Notes: generated from the sequence alone by a model not told the origin. 64,000 bases of DNA from Ignavibacteria bacterium (GCA_012518115.1 JAAYTD010000087.1:86568-150567), one strand, 5' to 3'; shown: positions 53,628-62,402, numbered from the stretch's first letter. A program made the numbers and translations.

Positions 53628-54911
53628 CTATTTTACATCAAATACTTCTCCATCACGAAGAGAAATAATATTAACTTGTTTGTTAAAAAATTCCTCAAAT
53701 TTTTCAGGAGCTCCTGTGTGAATGGGTATAATGCCACCTTTGGGTTCTACTGTTTCAAAAACCACTTTTAGCGTTTCCAAATCTGCATGACCGCTTGTGT
53801 GCATATGTTCAATTTCATATGGTTTCAAAAAATCATATAATGTTTCATTAAAAGCAGGTTTCTCACGATCCAAATATCCGTCCCACATAGAATAATATAT
53901 CTTAGTGTCGTTTAATTTAGAGTATTCCTCTAAGAGTGGCTTAAAGGCATCATTTGAACGTATGAGCATACAAAAACCATATCTATCTAAATATGATTTT
54001 AATTTTTCATGAAAATAAAAAGGTTTTTCCCCTTTACGTATCAAATCAAAGAAACGCCCTGCTGGATCTGTATTTTGCTCATAGTCAATGTCATAAAAAG
54101 ATGTGTATTGCTTATGGTTTTCTGAGACTATTTTTAGAGTTTTCGCTTGATAGTCATCGCAAACAAAACAACGCTTTGCCTTTTTTGAAACATGATACAA
54201 TGCGAATATCCTATCTATGTTAGTTGAAGAAACTAAAACAAAGTTGTACTTGTATTTTTGAAGATAGGATTCAAAATCTTTTTGTAGTTCGTTTTCTGTT
54301 TTAATTTTATCATTTGCGCGTTGAATATTTGTACCTTCGGAAATAATGTAATCAATATCTTTGGCGTAGGCTTTAAGTGTTGGAATAAGTCCTTTACTTC
54401 TGAATCCATGTCCGCGAAAATCGCCCGTATGTAGTATTCGTTTATTATCAGCCTCAATAACAAACATATAAGCGTCGAAAGCGGAATGGTCAACAAATAG
54501 TGGCATAACAGTAATTTCCCCAATTGTGACTTTTTGCAATGCCTCAAAAGTGTTGATTGTTTTAATACGCTCAACAATTCTTTTGTGCCTTTCAGCCTCG
54601 TTGGGGTCCGGTATGTAGGACAATCTATTTTCGATATGTTTAAAAATTTCTAGTGCAGTTTTCCCTACGTATATCGGTAAATCATTAACCGTATCGCAAA
54701 TTTTTCCAATATGGTCGCCATGATAGTGAGTTATAAATAATGCACTTTTTGAAACATCACCACAAGTTAACCCATCTATCGGGCTTAATTCTTTAGCATC
54801 TGTTCCGAGCAACTGTTCGCCAAAGTCAATAAAAACTTTATAGCCGTCACTTTCAATCTCGGTTATACAACCGCCAATTTGATTTGTTCCTCTATGAATT
54901 GTTAGTTTCAT
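53628..54911 (-). CDS. RNase J-like metallo-beta-lactamase fold hydrolase
   Basis: The 427-residue protein has KLTIHRGTNQIGGCITEIE at the start, as in RNase J and CPSF-type enzymes, then the zinc motif FITHYHGDHIGK (HxHxDH), MPLFVDHSAFDAYM, ILHTGDFRGHGFRSK and the late TSGHADLETLKVVFETVEPKGGIIPIHTG. The two late His-containing segments recall beta-CASP motifs, but there is no full-length RNase J C-terminal domain. Family members process RNA or DNA. Its start overlaps the stop of the upstream nuclease-like gene by 4 bp (ATGA), so the two are translationally coupled. Confidence 0.78.
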   Translation of the reverse strand: MKLTIHRGTNQIGGCITEIESDGYKVFIDFGEQLLGTDAKELSPIDGLTCGDVSKSALFITHYHGDHIGKICDTVNDLPIYVGKTALEIFKHIENRLSYIPDPNEAERHKRIVERIKTINTFEALQKVTIGEITVMPLFVDHSAFDAYMFVIEADNKRILHTGDFRGHGFRSKGLIPTLKAYAKDIDYIISEGTNIQRANDKIKTENELQKDFESYLQKYKYNFVLVSSTNIDRIFALYHVSKKAKRCFVCDDYQAKTLKIVSENHKQYTSFYDIDYEQNTDPAGRFFDLIRKGEKPFYFHEKLKSYLDRYGFCMLIRSNDAFKPLLEEYSKLNDTKIYYSMWDGYLDREKPAFNETLYDFLKPYEIEHMHTSGHADLETLKVVFETVEPKGGIIPIHTGAPEKFEEFFNKQVNIISLRDGEVFDVK

Positions 54912-55882
54912 TCAGGTATCCTTTCGTCGTAAGCACCATCAATAATATCAGTAATTTCAAGATTATCAAGTGTTGCTTTAGAAAATAAAAAAGTTGCAAA
55001 AAATTTGTTACCTCTCTTTGTAATGTCACCGAATTCGTTTTCCACAGTGTTTTTTGCTAATCTTTTACAACCCCAACGCTTTTCTTTGAAAAGGTATCCA
55101 GCCAATGTTTGTTTAGGGGTGCTTGCTTTCACACTTTCGGCATTATTATCCAATATAATAAAATAAAACTCTGGAACTTTCTTTAAATCGGATTCTTTAA
55201 TCAACCCGAAAGGCACATCTACCCCGAGTTCTTTTTGACTTTCAACTATAGCAATTATGTCATGTTTTAAATGTTCTTCAAAATAACCTTTTTCTAAAAA
55301 AACACTAAAATCGCTTACGTGTTTCTTGATTCCACTTGGTTCCTTTAGAGAGCCTTTACCATATTTTAACTCTATCAAAGCGACCCTATACGGTTTCTTT
55401 TTGGAAAGTGCAATAATATCAAATCGCGCATTAAAATTTGCCTCGTTTTTTGCTGCTTCATTTTTAAAAGGTTTTACATATTCAATATCGATGCAAAACC
55501 AATTTGAATCTAAGTTTTTGTTGTTCAAGAGGACTAATTTTGATTGAGCTTTTTTTTCCTGAGTTTTTCTTATATTACTATGGCTTTTAATAACCTCGTA
55601 CTGAGCATATATTTCTTTCGGTCCAGTTTTATATCGCTTGTTTTTATCCTTGCTATCGTAATGTTTTCCATCTAAATAATACTTATCAATCACACAATTG
55701 ATTTTTTTATCTCGCAATTTATACTCTACCCTCGCAATACTATCACAATTATAATACAAATTCAAATAATTGTTTCTCACTCCGATAAATAATTCGTGTT
55801 TGTGTTCTTTATAAAGATTATAAAGTTCACTTTGTTTAAAAGCTTCTGCAAATTCCGTAGAAATTCTTCGTATATTTTCCAT
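54908..55882 (-). CDS. Predicted PD-(D/E)XK-type nuclease, partner of the RNase J-like protein
   Basis: The ATG at 55882 (MENIRRISTEF) is chosen over the track's TTG at 55942, because the TTG lies inside the promoter repeat. The 324-residue protein has a basic central region and then NARFDIIALSKKKPYRVALIELKYGKGSL (about 155-182). This fits the PD-(D/E)XK layout: an Asp in a hydrophobic strand, then E-x-K in the next strand. An earlier acidic DIEYVKPF and a GIKKHVSDFSVFL helix follow the usual order. I do not recognise a closer family. It is coupled by a 4-bp overlap to the metallo-beta-lactamase-fold gene. Confidence 0.65.
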   Translation of the reverse strand: MENIRRISTEFAEAFKQSELYNLYKEHKHELFIGVRNNYLNLYYNCDSIARVEYKLRDKKINCVIDKYYLDGKHYDSKDKNKRYKTGPKEIYAQYEVIKSHSNIRKTQEKKAQSKLVLLNNKNLDSNWFCIDIEYVKPFKNEAAKNEANFNARFDIIALSKKKPYRVALIELKYGKGSLKEPSGIKKHVSDFSVFLEKGYFEEHLKHDIIAIVESQKELGVDVPFGLIKESDLKKVPEFYFIILDNNAESVKASTPKQTLAGYLFKEKRWGCKRLAKNTVENEFGDITKRGNKFFATFLFSKATLDNLEITDIIDGAYDERIPE

Positions 55883-55904
55883 TAGTTCGTTCCCATTTTT
55901 ATAT

Positions 55905-55945
55905 AAAACAAATATAACAAAAAAAATTGTATATATATTCAAAAC
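55905..55945 (-). promoter_or_regulatory. 41-bp promoter repeat, copy A
   Basis: The 41-bp sequence contains a minus-strand TATATTTG (-7) with a TTG-like -33 part (TTTTGAATATATATAC). It is identical to copy B at 56905-56945, exactly 1000 bp away. It lies 22 bp before the nuclease-like gene. Confidence 0.75.
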
Positions 55946-56010
55946 TCAGATTTTTTTATTCTTGTTTCTATCATTTTAATTTCAGCATCAATCACAAAAC
56001 AAGTAGCTTA

Positions 56011-56840
56011 TTATACTTTTTCCCCTTGTAGCCACATAAATCCAGTTAACAAGTCGCCTACTTTAGGTTTTTGGTCAAAAAAATCTGTCTTAGCATATAA
56101 GTTAATTTCAATCTCTGGAAATCTAAAAAGCGTTATCTTAAATTTATAGAAATCTTTGTCAAACGCACGTATAGTTTCAATGCTACTAATTGGTGATAGA
56201 AATTCCGCATCATCCGGATAATCCTTATTTGCTTGTAGGAAAATAACAAGTTGACTTAGATTAAATACGAAAGGCTCCACATTGCCCTTTTCATCATAAG
56301 TTGGTTCTTCTTCAATTTTTTCAAGCCAATCTATTGCTTCTTGTCCTTCCAATGATAATGATGCTTCTTCCTGAATTTTAACATTATACCCTAATGCAGA
56401 AATAGCAAAATCGTATGTTTCACCTATTTTGTAGGTTTCTTTATGTAAAAAATAACTTGTGTCGAAAAATGAAATTGTTTGATCGTCTTCTGTTTTTCCT
56501 GTTATAACTGCTTCAATAAGGTGTTCCCATTCATTGATTTCAGTAATTTCCAATTGAACAATATTTTTTCCTTTGATTGAATAAATGGATAAGCACAAAC
56601 AGCTTCATTAATCTGTTTTTCCGGATTTACTGCAACCAAAACTTTTGTAGTTAGTTCAGCTTCATCTGTAATGGTAAAGACTTCAGTAGCAGTTGGAGTT
56701 TTATCCCCAAAATACTTAGCAATTATTTCAGATTTTTCTATTTTATTTCCTTTTTGAATCATTGAAGGAAAAATCTCATCAAGTACTTTGTCAATTTCTT
56801 CAACACAGTCCCAGTGATTTCCATGTCCATGCTTAACCAT
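56011..56840 (-). pseudogene. Gene of unknown function with a single frameshift
   Basis: The ORF track gives two pieces, 56502-56840 (112 aa) and 56011-56598 (195 aa, starting at a TTG). They overlap by 97 bp in different frames. The N-terminal part reads to YPFIQSK, and the C-terminal part continues naturally from GKNIVQLEITEINEW. One extra A in the GGAAAAAAT run (6 A) would join them into a 276-residue product. I do not recognise a family. The tail is rich in aromatic and acidic residues (FRFPEIEINLYAKTDFFDQK). Either a sequencing/assembly homopolymer error or a real disruption is possible. Confidence 0.7.
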
Positions 56841-56904
56841 ATTCTTTCCTCATTTATAATTTTTATATTAATATATCTCTACTTGTTTATAACATTTAAC
56901 ACAC

Positions 56905-56945
56905 AAAACAAATATAACAAAAAAAATTGTATATATATTCAAAAC
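56905..56945 (-). promoter_or_regulatory. 41-bp promoter repeat, copy B
   Basis: Identical to copy A at 55905-55945, in the same orientation. It carries minus-strand TATATTTG and lies 64 bp before the start of the frameshifted gene. Confidence 0.75.
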
Positions 56946-56970
56946 AGTATTAAATTTTCACCCATAAGTA

Positions 56971-57001
56971 TTGTTTATATGTTAATAATTTTATATCTTT
57001 G
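56971..57001 (+). promoter_or_regulatory. Promoter of rtcB
   Basis: TTG at 56971 and TATCTTTG at 56994-57001 are separated by 20 bp, the Bacteroidota -33/-7 arrangement. The rtcB ATG is 37 bp later. Confidence 0.7.
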
Positions 57002-57038
57002 TAGATTACTTATAATTATGTCGTAAAAATTTAACATT

Positions 57039-58211
57039 ATGAAAAAAATTATAGATACGGAACGAATTCCCATTAAACTTTGGCTTGATGAAATTGAAGA
57101 AAATACTCTTCAACAGGCAAAAAATCTTGCTAATTTGCCTTTTGCATTTAGAAATATTTGCCTTATGCCCGATGCACACTCAGGTTTCGGAATGCCTATT
57201 GGTGGAGTAATGGCTGCTGATAACGTGATAGTGCCTAATGCTGTAGGAGTTGATATTGGTTGCGGTATGTGTGCTGTGAAAACCGATATTGAACTAACGC
57301 CAGAAGTTCAGCAAGAACTAAAGAATATTTTAGGAGATATAAGGAAAAGAGTACCTGTTGGATCCTCTCACCATAAAAAAGCACAAGATGAAAACCTTAT
57401 GCCTCAAGGCTACGACATTGATGATATGAAAGTGGTAAGAACGGAGTATTCATCTGCTCTAAAACAGATTGGAACTCTGGGTGGCGGAAATCACTTTATC
57501 GAAATTCAAAAAGATAAAGACAATTATATCTGGATTATGATACACTCAGGTAGCAGAAATATAGGCAAAAAGGTTGCAGACCACTATAATAATATTGCAA
57601 AAAAACTGAACAAGGAGTGGAATTCTCCTGTACCTCCTAAGGCTGATCTTGCTTATCTTCCTTTTACTTGTAAAGAAGCACATAGCTATTATGAAGAGAT
57701 GAAATACTGTGTTGATTTTGCATTAGCAAATCGCAAATTGATGCTTACAAGAGTACAAGAAGTATTTTTAGATTTTTTCCCTAATATCAATTTTGGTGAA
57801 ATTATAAACATTGCACATAACTATGCTACATGGGAAAAACATTTTGGTAAAAAAGTGGTGGTGCATCGTAAGGGCGCTACTTCTGCACATAAAGGCGAGA
57901 TTGGAATTATACCCGGTTCGCAAGGTACAAAGTCATATATTGTAGAAGGCTTAGGAAATCCTGAGAGCTTTGCAAGTTGTTCGCACGGAGCAGGTCGCAC
58001 AATGGGACGTAACGAAGCTATACGAAACTTAAACTTTGAAGAGGAAAAGCAAAAACTCGATAGCTTGGGAATTCTCCACGCTGTGAGAGGTAAAAGAGAT
58101 TTAGAAGAAGCTCCTTCCGCATACAAAAATATTGCTGAAGTTATGGCAAATCAAGAAGATTTGGTAAAAATAAAGGTTGAATTATCGCCACTTGCTGTTG
58201 TTAAAGGATAG
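57039..58211 (+). CDS. rtcB: RNA-splicing ligase RtcB
   Basis: The 390-residue protein has the RtcB blocks MPDAHSGFGMPIGG (43-56), AVGVDIGCGM (68-77, with metal-binding Cys75), GTLGGGNHFIEI, MIHSGSRNIGK, CSHGAGRTMGRNEA with the His that is guanylylated, and a long C-terminus (HAVRGKRDLEEAPSAYKNI). RtcB ligates 3'-phosphate or 2',3'-cyclic-phosphate ends to 5'-OH using GTP and Mn. It is slightly shorter than the E. coli enzyme. No RtcA or archease gene is adjacent. It is divergent from the frameshifted gene and nuclease-like pair. Confidence 0.93.
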   Translation: MKKIIDTERIPIKLWLDEIEENTLQQAKNLANLPFAFRNICLMPDAHSGFGMPIGGVMAADNVIVPNAVGVDIGCGMCAVKTDIELTPEVQQELKNILGDIRKRVPVGSSHHKKAQDENLMPQGYDIDDMKVVRTEYSSALKQIGTLGGGNHFIEIQKDKDNYIWIMIHSGSRNIGKKVADHYNNIAKKLNKEWNSPVPPKADLAYLPFTCKEAHSYYEEMKYCVDFALANRKLMLTRVQEVFLDFFPNINFGEIINIAHNYATWEKHFGKKVVVHRKGATSAHKGEIGIIPGSQGTKSYIVEGLGNPESFASCSHGAGRTMGRNEAIRNLNFEEEKQKLDSLGILHAVRGKRDLEEAPSAYKNIAEVMANQEDLVKIKVELSPLAVVKG

Positions 58212-58369
58212 TCGGGAAACAAATTAAGAAACATAGCATAAAATAGCAACATCTTGCATGAATGAATAAAAATACAGTTCATAATTCAATGCGAACAAAC
58301 CCGAAATTGTAAATCAGCTTGCAGAAAATTTTGTAAGAAAATTAGCTTCATTTGACATCGTTTACCTAT

Positions 58370-59470
58370 ATGCAAAGTACACCGAAATACCGCAAAATAA
58401 TCCACGTGGATATGGATGCTTTTTATGCATCTGTAGAACAACGCGATCATCCTGAATGGCGAGGCAAACCGCTTGTGGTAGGTAGTTCGCACCCTCGCGG
58501 AGTAATTGCGGCAGCAAGTTATGAAGCTCGTAAGTTTGGCATTCACTCAGCTATGGCATCAAAAAAAGCGATGCAACTTTGTCCACACCTGATTTTCGCA
58601 CCACATCGTTTTGATGTTTACAAATCGGTATCAAGAGAAATTCATAAGATTTTTAGCGAATATACTGACTTAATAGAACCTCTTTCGCTTGACGAAGCTT
58701 TTCTCGATGTTACTAAAAACAAGTTCAACATCTTGCTTGCACAAGATATTGCTAAGGAAATTAAACTAAAAATAAAATCACAGCTTAACCTTACAGCTTC
58801 TGCTGGAGTTTCGTATAACAAGTTTTTGGCTAAAATAGCTTCCGATATGCAGAAACCCGACGGTTTGACCGTTATTCACCCTAAAAAAGCTCTAAGAGTA
58901 ATTGAAAGTTTGCCGATAGAGGCTTTCTGGGGCGTGGGACCTGTTACAGCGCGGCGAATGCACGAATTAGGCATTCACACAGGAAAAGATTTAAAATCAA
59001 AATCAGAATTGTTTTTGGTTAAGCATTTCGGGAAAAGAGGAACACTTTTTGCGGAATTTGCGCAAGGTTACGACCATCGCAAAGTAGAGCCCGATAGAGA
59101 ACGTTTATCTGTAGGATGTGAGCAAACTTTTGGTGAGGATATTATGGAAAAAGAGCAAATTATCGCTCGTTTTGACGATTTGGCTGAAGAATTAGAAAAG
59201 CGGATTGAACGAGCTCATTTCCAAGGATATACATTCACACTGAAAATAAAGCGAGGCGATTTTAAGCAAATAACCCGAAGCCAAACCACCCAAACTTGCT
59301 TTACATTAGCTACGGAATTTACACAACTAGCTACAAGACTTTTAGAAACAGTAGAGCTAGAAAATCACGGAGTACGGCTAATCGGTTTTACAGTAAGTAA
59401 TCCAGCTGTTAGTGAGCTCTCTCATACGTTGTTTGACCCGCAGCTATTGATACCTTTTGAGCCGTATTAA
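58370..59470 (+). CDS. dinB: DNA polymerase IV (DinB, Y-family)
   Basis: The track start at 58352 is a TTG; the ATG at 58370 (MQSTPKYRK) gives the standard length of 366 residues. Catalytic motifs are HVDMDAFYASVE (near residue 13), PLSLDEAFLDVT (the SLDE motif), and SAGVSYNKFLAKIASDMQKPDGLTV. The helix-hairpin-helix region has AFWGVGPVTARRMHELGI. A little finger domain follows, but no obvious C-terminal beta-clamp motif beyond LLIPFEPY. Pol IV carries out error-prone translesion synthesis. It is 158 bp downstream of rtcB with no promoter recognised. Confidence 0.95.
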   Translation: MQSTPKYRKIIHVDMDAFYASVEQRDHPEWRGKPLVVGSSHPRGVIAAASYEARKFGIHSAMASKKAMQLCPHLIFAPHRFDVYKSVSREIHKIFSEYTDLIEPLSLDEAFLDVTKNKFNILLAQDIAKEIKLKIKSQLNLTASAGVSYNKFLAKIASDMQKPDGLTVIHPKKALRVIESLPIEAFWGVGPVTARRMHELGIHTGKDLKSKSELFLVKHFGKRGTLFAEFAQGYDHRKVEPDRERLSVGCEQTFGEDIMEKEQIIARFDDLAEELEKRIERAHFQGYTFTLKIKRGDFKQITRSQTTQTCFTLATEFTQLATRLLETVELENHGVRLIGFTVSNPAVSELSHTLFDPQLLIPFEPY

Positions 59471-59482
59471 TACCCCAATAAT

Positions 59483-59515
59483 AAAAAAAAACTGTATAAG
59501 TTCATTATACAGTTT
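59483..59515. terminator. Terminator between dinB and the phytase-like gene
   Basis: AAACTGTATAA..TTATACAGTTT perfect stem with an A run on the left, i.e. T on the minus strand. It mainly serves the minus-strand esterase gene. Confidence 0.85.
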
Positions 59516-59549
59516 GAATTATATTTGAAGTACAAAATAAATTACAATT

Positions 59550-60821
59550 TTACTTGAGTGCCTTTAAAGGTTTTACGAAATACATAATATTTCTATCAAC
59601 CTCATTATTTAATAAAGGTGAAATTTTAGCTTCGTAAGTACCCTCACCACCTATTCCGAAATCATCATCATTTACAATAGCAATTAAATTATCATTAATG
59701 ATTATTACGCCTTCAGGTTTATCGTGTGGATAATTCGGAATAGACATAATATCAAATGCCAATTCTTTGGTAACAGTTACAATCCCTGCAGCCAAAAGTT
59801 CCTCAGCAGTGCATTGCTCAATTGTCTTGTCACCTATCATTTTTCCTGTAGCTAAATCAGTAGTTATATCAGTTGCTTTAGAAATATCAATTTTATATAT
59901 TTTTTTCGAGCAACTCGTATCTTTACCCGGCATATTTCCATCTCTTTCTAATACTAAAAAAGTAGTATTGCTAATAGCTGTAATTTCACTGTTTGCCATA
60001 TTTGTATTGTCCAAAGCATATAAATATTCCTTGCTCTTTCCTGTAGCTAGTTCAAAAAATAATATTCTACATATAGTAGCGTTCTTTTTTACACTTTTAT
60101 CAGGATTGTATAAAGGAGACTGCATAATACCTACCAAGTATTTGCCGTCTGGAGTAATAGTTAGCCCTTCCATTCCTCTATTGGCTCTACGTTTTGCAAA
60201 TACAGGAGGTAATTTTTTGGCAGTATTATATGGATTAAATCTTTCAATTTCCTGCCCATTAGAGTTCAGATGAACTATATGCGGACCGTATTCATCGGAA
60301 ATCCAGAAAGAACCATCTTTCATAGCTACTAACCCTTCAGGATCTAACCCATAAATGTCAGTATTAAGTGTGTTTCCATTAATATCTTTCGGAGTTTCTC
60401 CTGTTCCACCTGCGCCAATAGGATTTGGCAATCCTGTTATTTTTTGTCCAGCAGGATTTTTAATTTCTATGGTGCTTACTAATACTAATGAATCACCTTC
60501 TAACTTAAATTTTCCTATTTGTGGAGTAAATTCCGGATTAGAAAAGACTTTTTCGTCTTTTCCGCTACCGTCGATATTTGGACCTCTATCGGTCATAGCA
60601 TAGAAATAACCATCTCCTGTAGAAGCAGCTGCAGAGCCATATCCACCATTATATACATTCACTTCCCCTACTGTACTCATAACAATACGTTTATTCAAGA
60701 TAGCCTTGTCAGGGTAATTAATGGGTCCTATCGGATTATTATCTTCATCACAAGAATTAATTAATACAATGCTTGCTACTAGCAACATCGTGTTTGCAAT
60801 TTTAATAAATTTCTTTTTCAT
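59550..60821 (-). CDS. Phytase-like esterase lipoprotein
   Basis: The 423-residue protein begins with a lipoprotein signal (LLVASIVLINSC). The sequence fits the esterase-like activity of phytase family: YFYAMTDRGPNIDG, DIYGLDPEGLVAMKDGSFWISDEYGPHIVHLN, RRANRGMEGLTITPDGKYLVGIMQSP and FLVLERDGNM, the beta-propeller blades of that family. It is probably a periplasmic or surface phosphoesterase. A promoter-like TAATTTTG lies on the minus strand about 37 bp upstream. Confidence 0.85.
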   Translation of the reverse strand: MKKKFIKIANTMLLVASIVLINSCDEDNNPIGPINYPDKAILNKRIVMSTVGEVNVYNGGYGSAAASTGDGYFYAMTDRGPNIDGSGKDEKVFSNPEFTPQIGKFKLEGDSLVLVSTIEIKNPAGQKITGLPNPIGAGGTGETPKDINGNTLNTDIYGLDPEGLVAMKDGSFWISDEYGPHIVHLNSNGQEIERFNPYNTAKKLPPVFAKRRANRGMEGLTITPDGKYLVGIMQSPLYNPDKSVKKNATICRILFFELATGKSKEYLYALDNTNMANSEITAISNTTFLVLERDGNMPGKDTSCSKKIYKIDISKATDITTDLATGKMIGDKTIEQCTAEELLAAGIVTVTKELAFDIMSIPNYPHDKPEGVIIINDNLIAIVNDDDFGIGGEGTYEAKISPLLNNEVDRNIMYFVKPLKALK

Positions 60822-60857
60822 ATAAATTTTGTAATATTAGTTAATTAAATTGGTTTA

Positions 60858-60865
60858 CAAAATTA
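60858..60865 (-). promoter_or_regulatory. -7 element of the phytase-like gene
   Basis: Minus-strand TAATTTTG fits TAnnTTTG, 36 bp before the ATG. Confidence 0.45.
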
Positions 60866-60943
60866 ATAATTTAAGATGAAGTTAAAATAAAGGATTAGTT
60901 AATTTTTTGTTTATCTAATTTTTTTCTATTTCGATAATTAATA

Positions 60944-61387
60944 CTACTCTATCGAATAAAGCTTTCGTAGCGGTTTCAAAAGTACTAGCACCAACAGTAA
61001 CACACCATAGAAAAAGTAAAACGAGTGTAACCAATGGAAACCTTGCAGGAAATAGACTTCCATATAAATCCAAATCATAAGTGCAAAGCCTGTGTAAACT
61101 GACCATGACCACGACCAATGCATATCGGGAAATATATTTACCAACTGAGCTAACTTACACTCTTTGCGTTTTAGCAATCCCCAAGCGACAAAAATCGGCA
61201 TCAATCCAAGTATAGTGAATAAAATCAGTCCGGGTATAAAAAAGTTTCGAAAAGGCGAATGTTGTAGCATTAATTCGGGTGTCATTCCCATCCATCCTTC
61301 AGGAAATAATAAGAAAGCTCCTCCACCAAATAGAGCTCCAGCTGAAAGGAAAAGCAAAAGTCCAACTAATAGATTTCGAGTTTTCAT
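60944..61387 (-). CDS. Small four-helix membrane protein, unknown function
   Basis: The ATG at 61387 (MKTRNLLVG) is preferred over the track's TTG at 61411. The 147-residue product has four membrane segments: LLVGLLLFLSAGALFGGGAFLLF, FFIPGLILFTILGLMPIFVAWGLL, VYTGFALMIWIYMEVYFL and FYFFYGVLLLVLVLL. Between helices 2 and 3 lies FPDMHWSWSWSVY. I do not recognise the family; it is not a transporter with known motifs. The genes to the right on the same strand are other membrane proteins and an oxidoreductase. Confidence 0.6.
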   Translation of the reverse strand: MKTRNLLVGLLLFLSAGALFGGGAFLLFPEGWMGMTPELMLQHSPFRNFFIPGLILFTILGLMPIFVAWGLLKRKECKLAQLVNIFPDMHWSWSWSVYTGFALMIWIYMEVYFLQGFHWLHSFYFFYGVLLLVLVLLKPLRKLYSIE

Positions 61388-61487
61388 ACAATTATTATTT
61401 ATATATTTCAACGATTATTATTATTCAAAATTAAGCACATTAAATTCTATTTTATTAAGTATGCTTTTGTAATATGCTTGTTATTTT

Positions 61488-62402
61488 TTAATCAATTTTT
61501 ATTACTACATTACCCTTTTTATGACCTTTATCAACATATTCGTGTGCTTCAACAATTTGCTCTATTGAATAGATGCGATCAATAACAGGTTTCATTTCGC
61601 CGTTTTCAATTATATCTTTCAAAAATAGTAAATCTTTTTCTTCTGTTTTCGGAAGTTGAGAGTTTTTAAAAAAAATACCATTCTCTTTCAATATTCTCTT
61701 ACACTTAGCTTTTGTTGATTTCATTACAGCATCATAAACAATATCGTATTTTTCATTAATCTTTGTGAAATCTTCTTTCGTGTAATCAATCACTTTGTCT
61801 GCTCCAATTGATTTTACTAGTTCAAAGTTTTTTTCACTACAAACTGCCGTAACTTCCGCACCGAAATATTTTGCCAACTGAATAGCAAATGTACCCAAAC
61901 TGCCCGAAGCTCCATTAATTAATATTTTTTGTCCTTTGCTGATATTTGCTTTCTGCAAATTTTTCAATGCGGTTAGTCCACCTGCGGGAATAGTTGCCGC
62001 CTCTTCAAATGACAAGTTTTCGGGTTTCAATGCAAGCAATCCATTTTTTGTAAATGATTTTGATTTTTCAGGCAGACAGATATATTCAGCATAGCCGCCA
62101 AATTTTAAACCTGTATAAGCAAACACTTTATCGCCCACTTTGAGTGATTTTATATTTTTTCCGATTGCTTCTATTATTCCCGAAATTTCCATTCCGAGTA
62201 TCATATTTTTCTTTGGCTTAAACAAACCAAATACTAGTCTCACAAGAAAAGGATCGGCTTTTCTGATACGTGTATCACCAATGTGTACGGTAGTGGCAAA
62301 AATTTTTACTAAAACTTCGTCATCTTTTGGTGTCGGTTTTGCAACTTCAACTATTTCCAAAACTTCGGGCTTTCCGTATTTTCTGCAAACAACTGCTTTC
62401 AT
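61488..62402 (-). CDS. MDR-family quinone oxidoreductase-like alcohol dehydrogenase
   Basis: The 304-residue medium-chain dehydrogenase/reductase starts MKAVVCRKYGKPEVLEIVEV. It has VLVKIFATTVHIGDTRIRKAD, the NADP(H)-binding ILINGASGSLGTFAIQLAKYFGAEV (about 155-180) and AVCSEKNFELVKSIGADKVIDY. There are no clear catalytic-zinc ligands, so it is of the zinc-independent quinone reductase type. A 5' remnant of a second copy lies upstream at 62947-63039. Confidence 0.88.
   Translation of the reverse strand: MKAVVCRKYGKPEVLEIVEVAKPTPKDDEVLVKIFATTVHIGDTRIRKADPFLVRLVFGLFKPKKNMILGMEISGIIEAIGKNIKSLKVGDKVFAYTGLKFGGYAEYICLPEKSKSFTKNGLLALKPENLSFEEAATIPAGGLTALKNLQKANISKGQKILINGASGSLGTFAIQLAKYFGAEVTAVCSEKNFELVKSIGADKVIDYTKEDFTKINEKYDIVYDAVMKSTKAKCKRILKENGIFFKNSQLPKTEEKDLLFLKDIIENGEMKPVIDRIYSIEQIVEAHEYVDKGHKKGNVVIKID

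Noticed and set aside
54233-54577. 114-aa minus-strand ORF inside the metallo-beta-lactamase gene
   Set aside because: Same strand but another frame within a gene with strong motifs; a shadow.
56011-56598. 195-aa ORF as an independent gene
   Set aside because: It begins at TTG inside the upstream ORF and continues that protein in another frame; better explained as one frameshifted gene.
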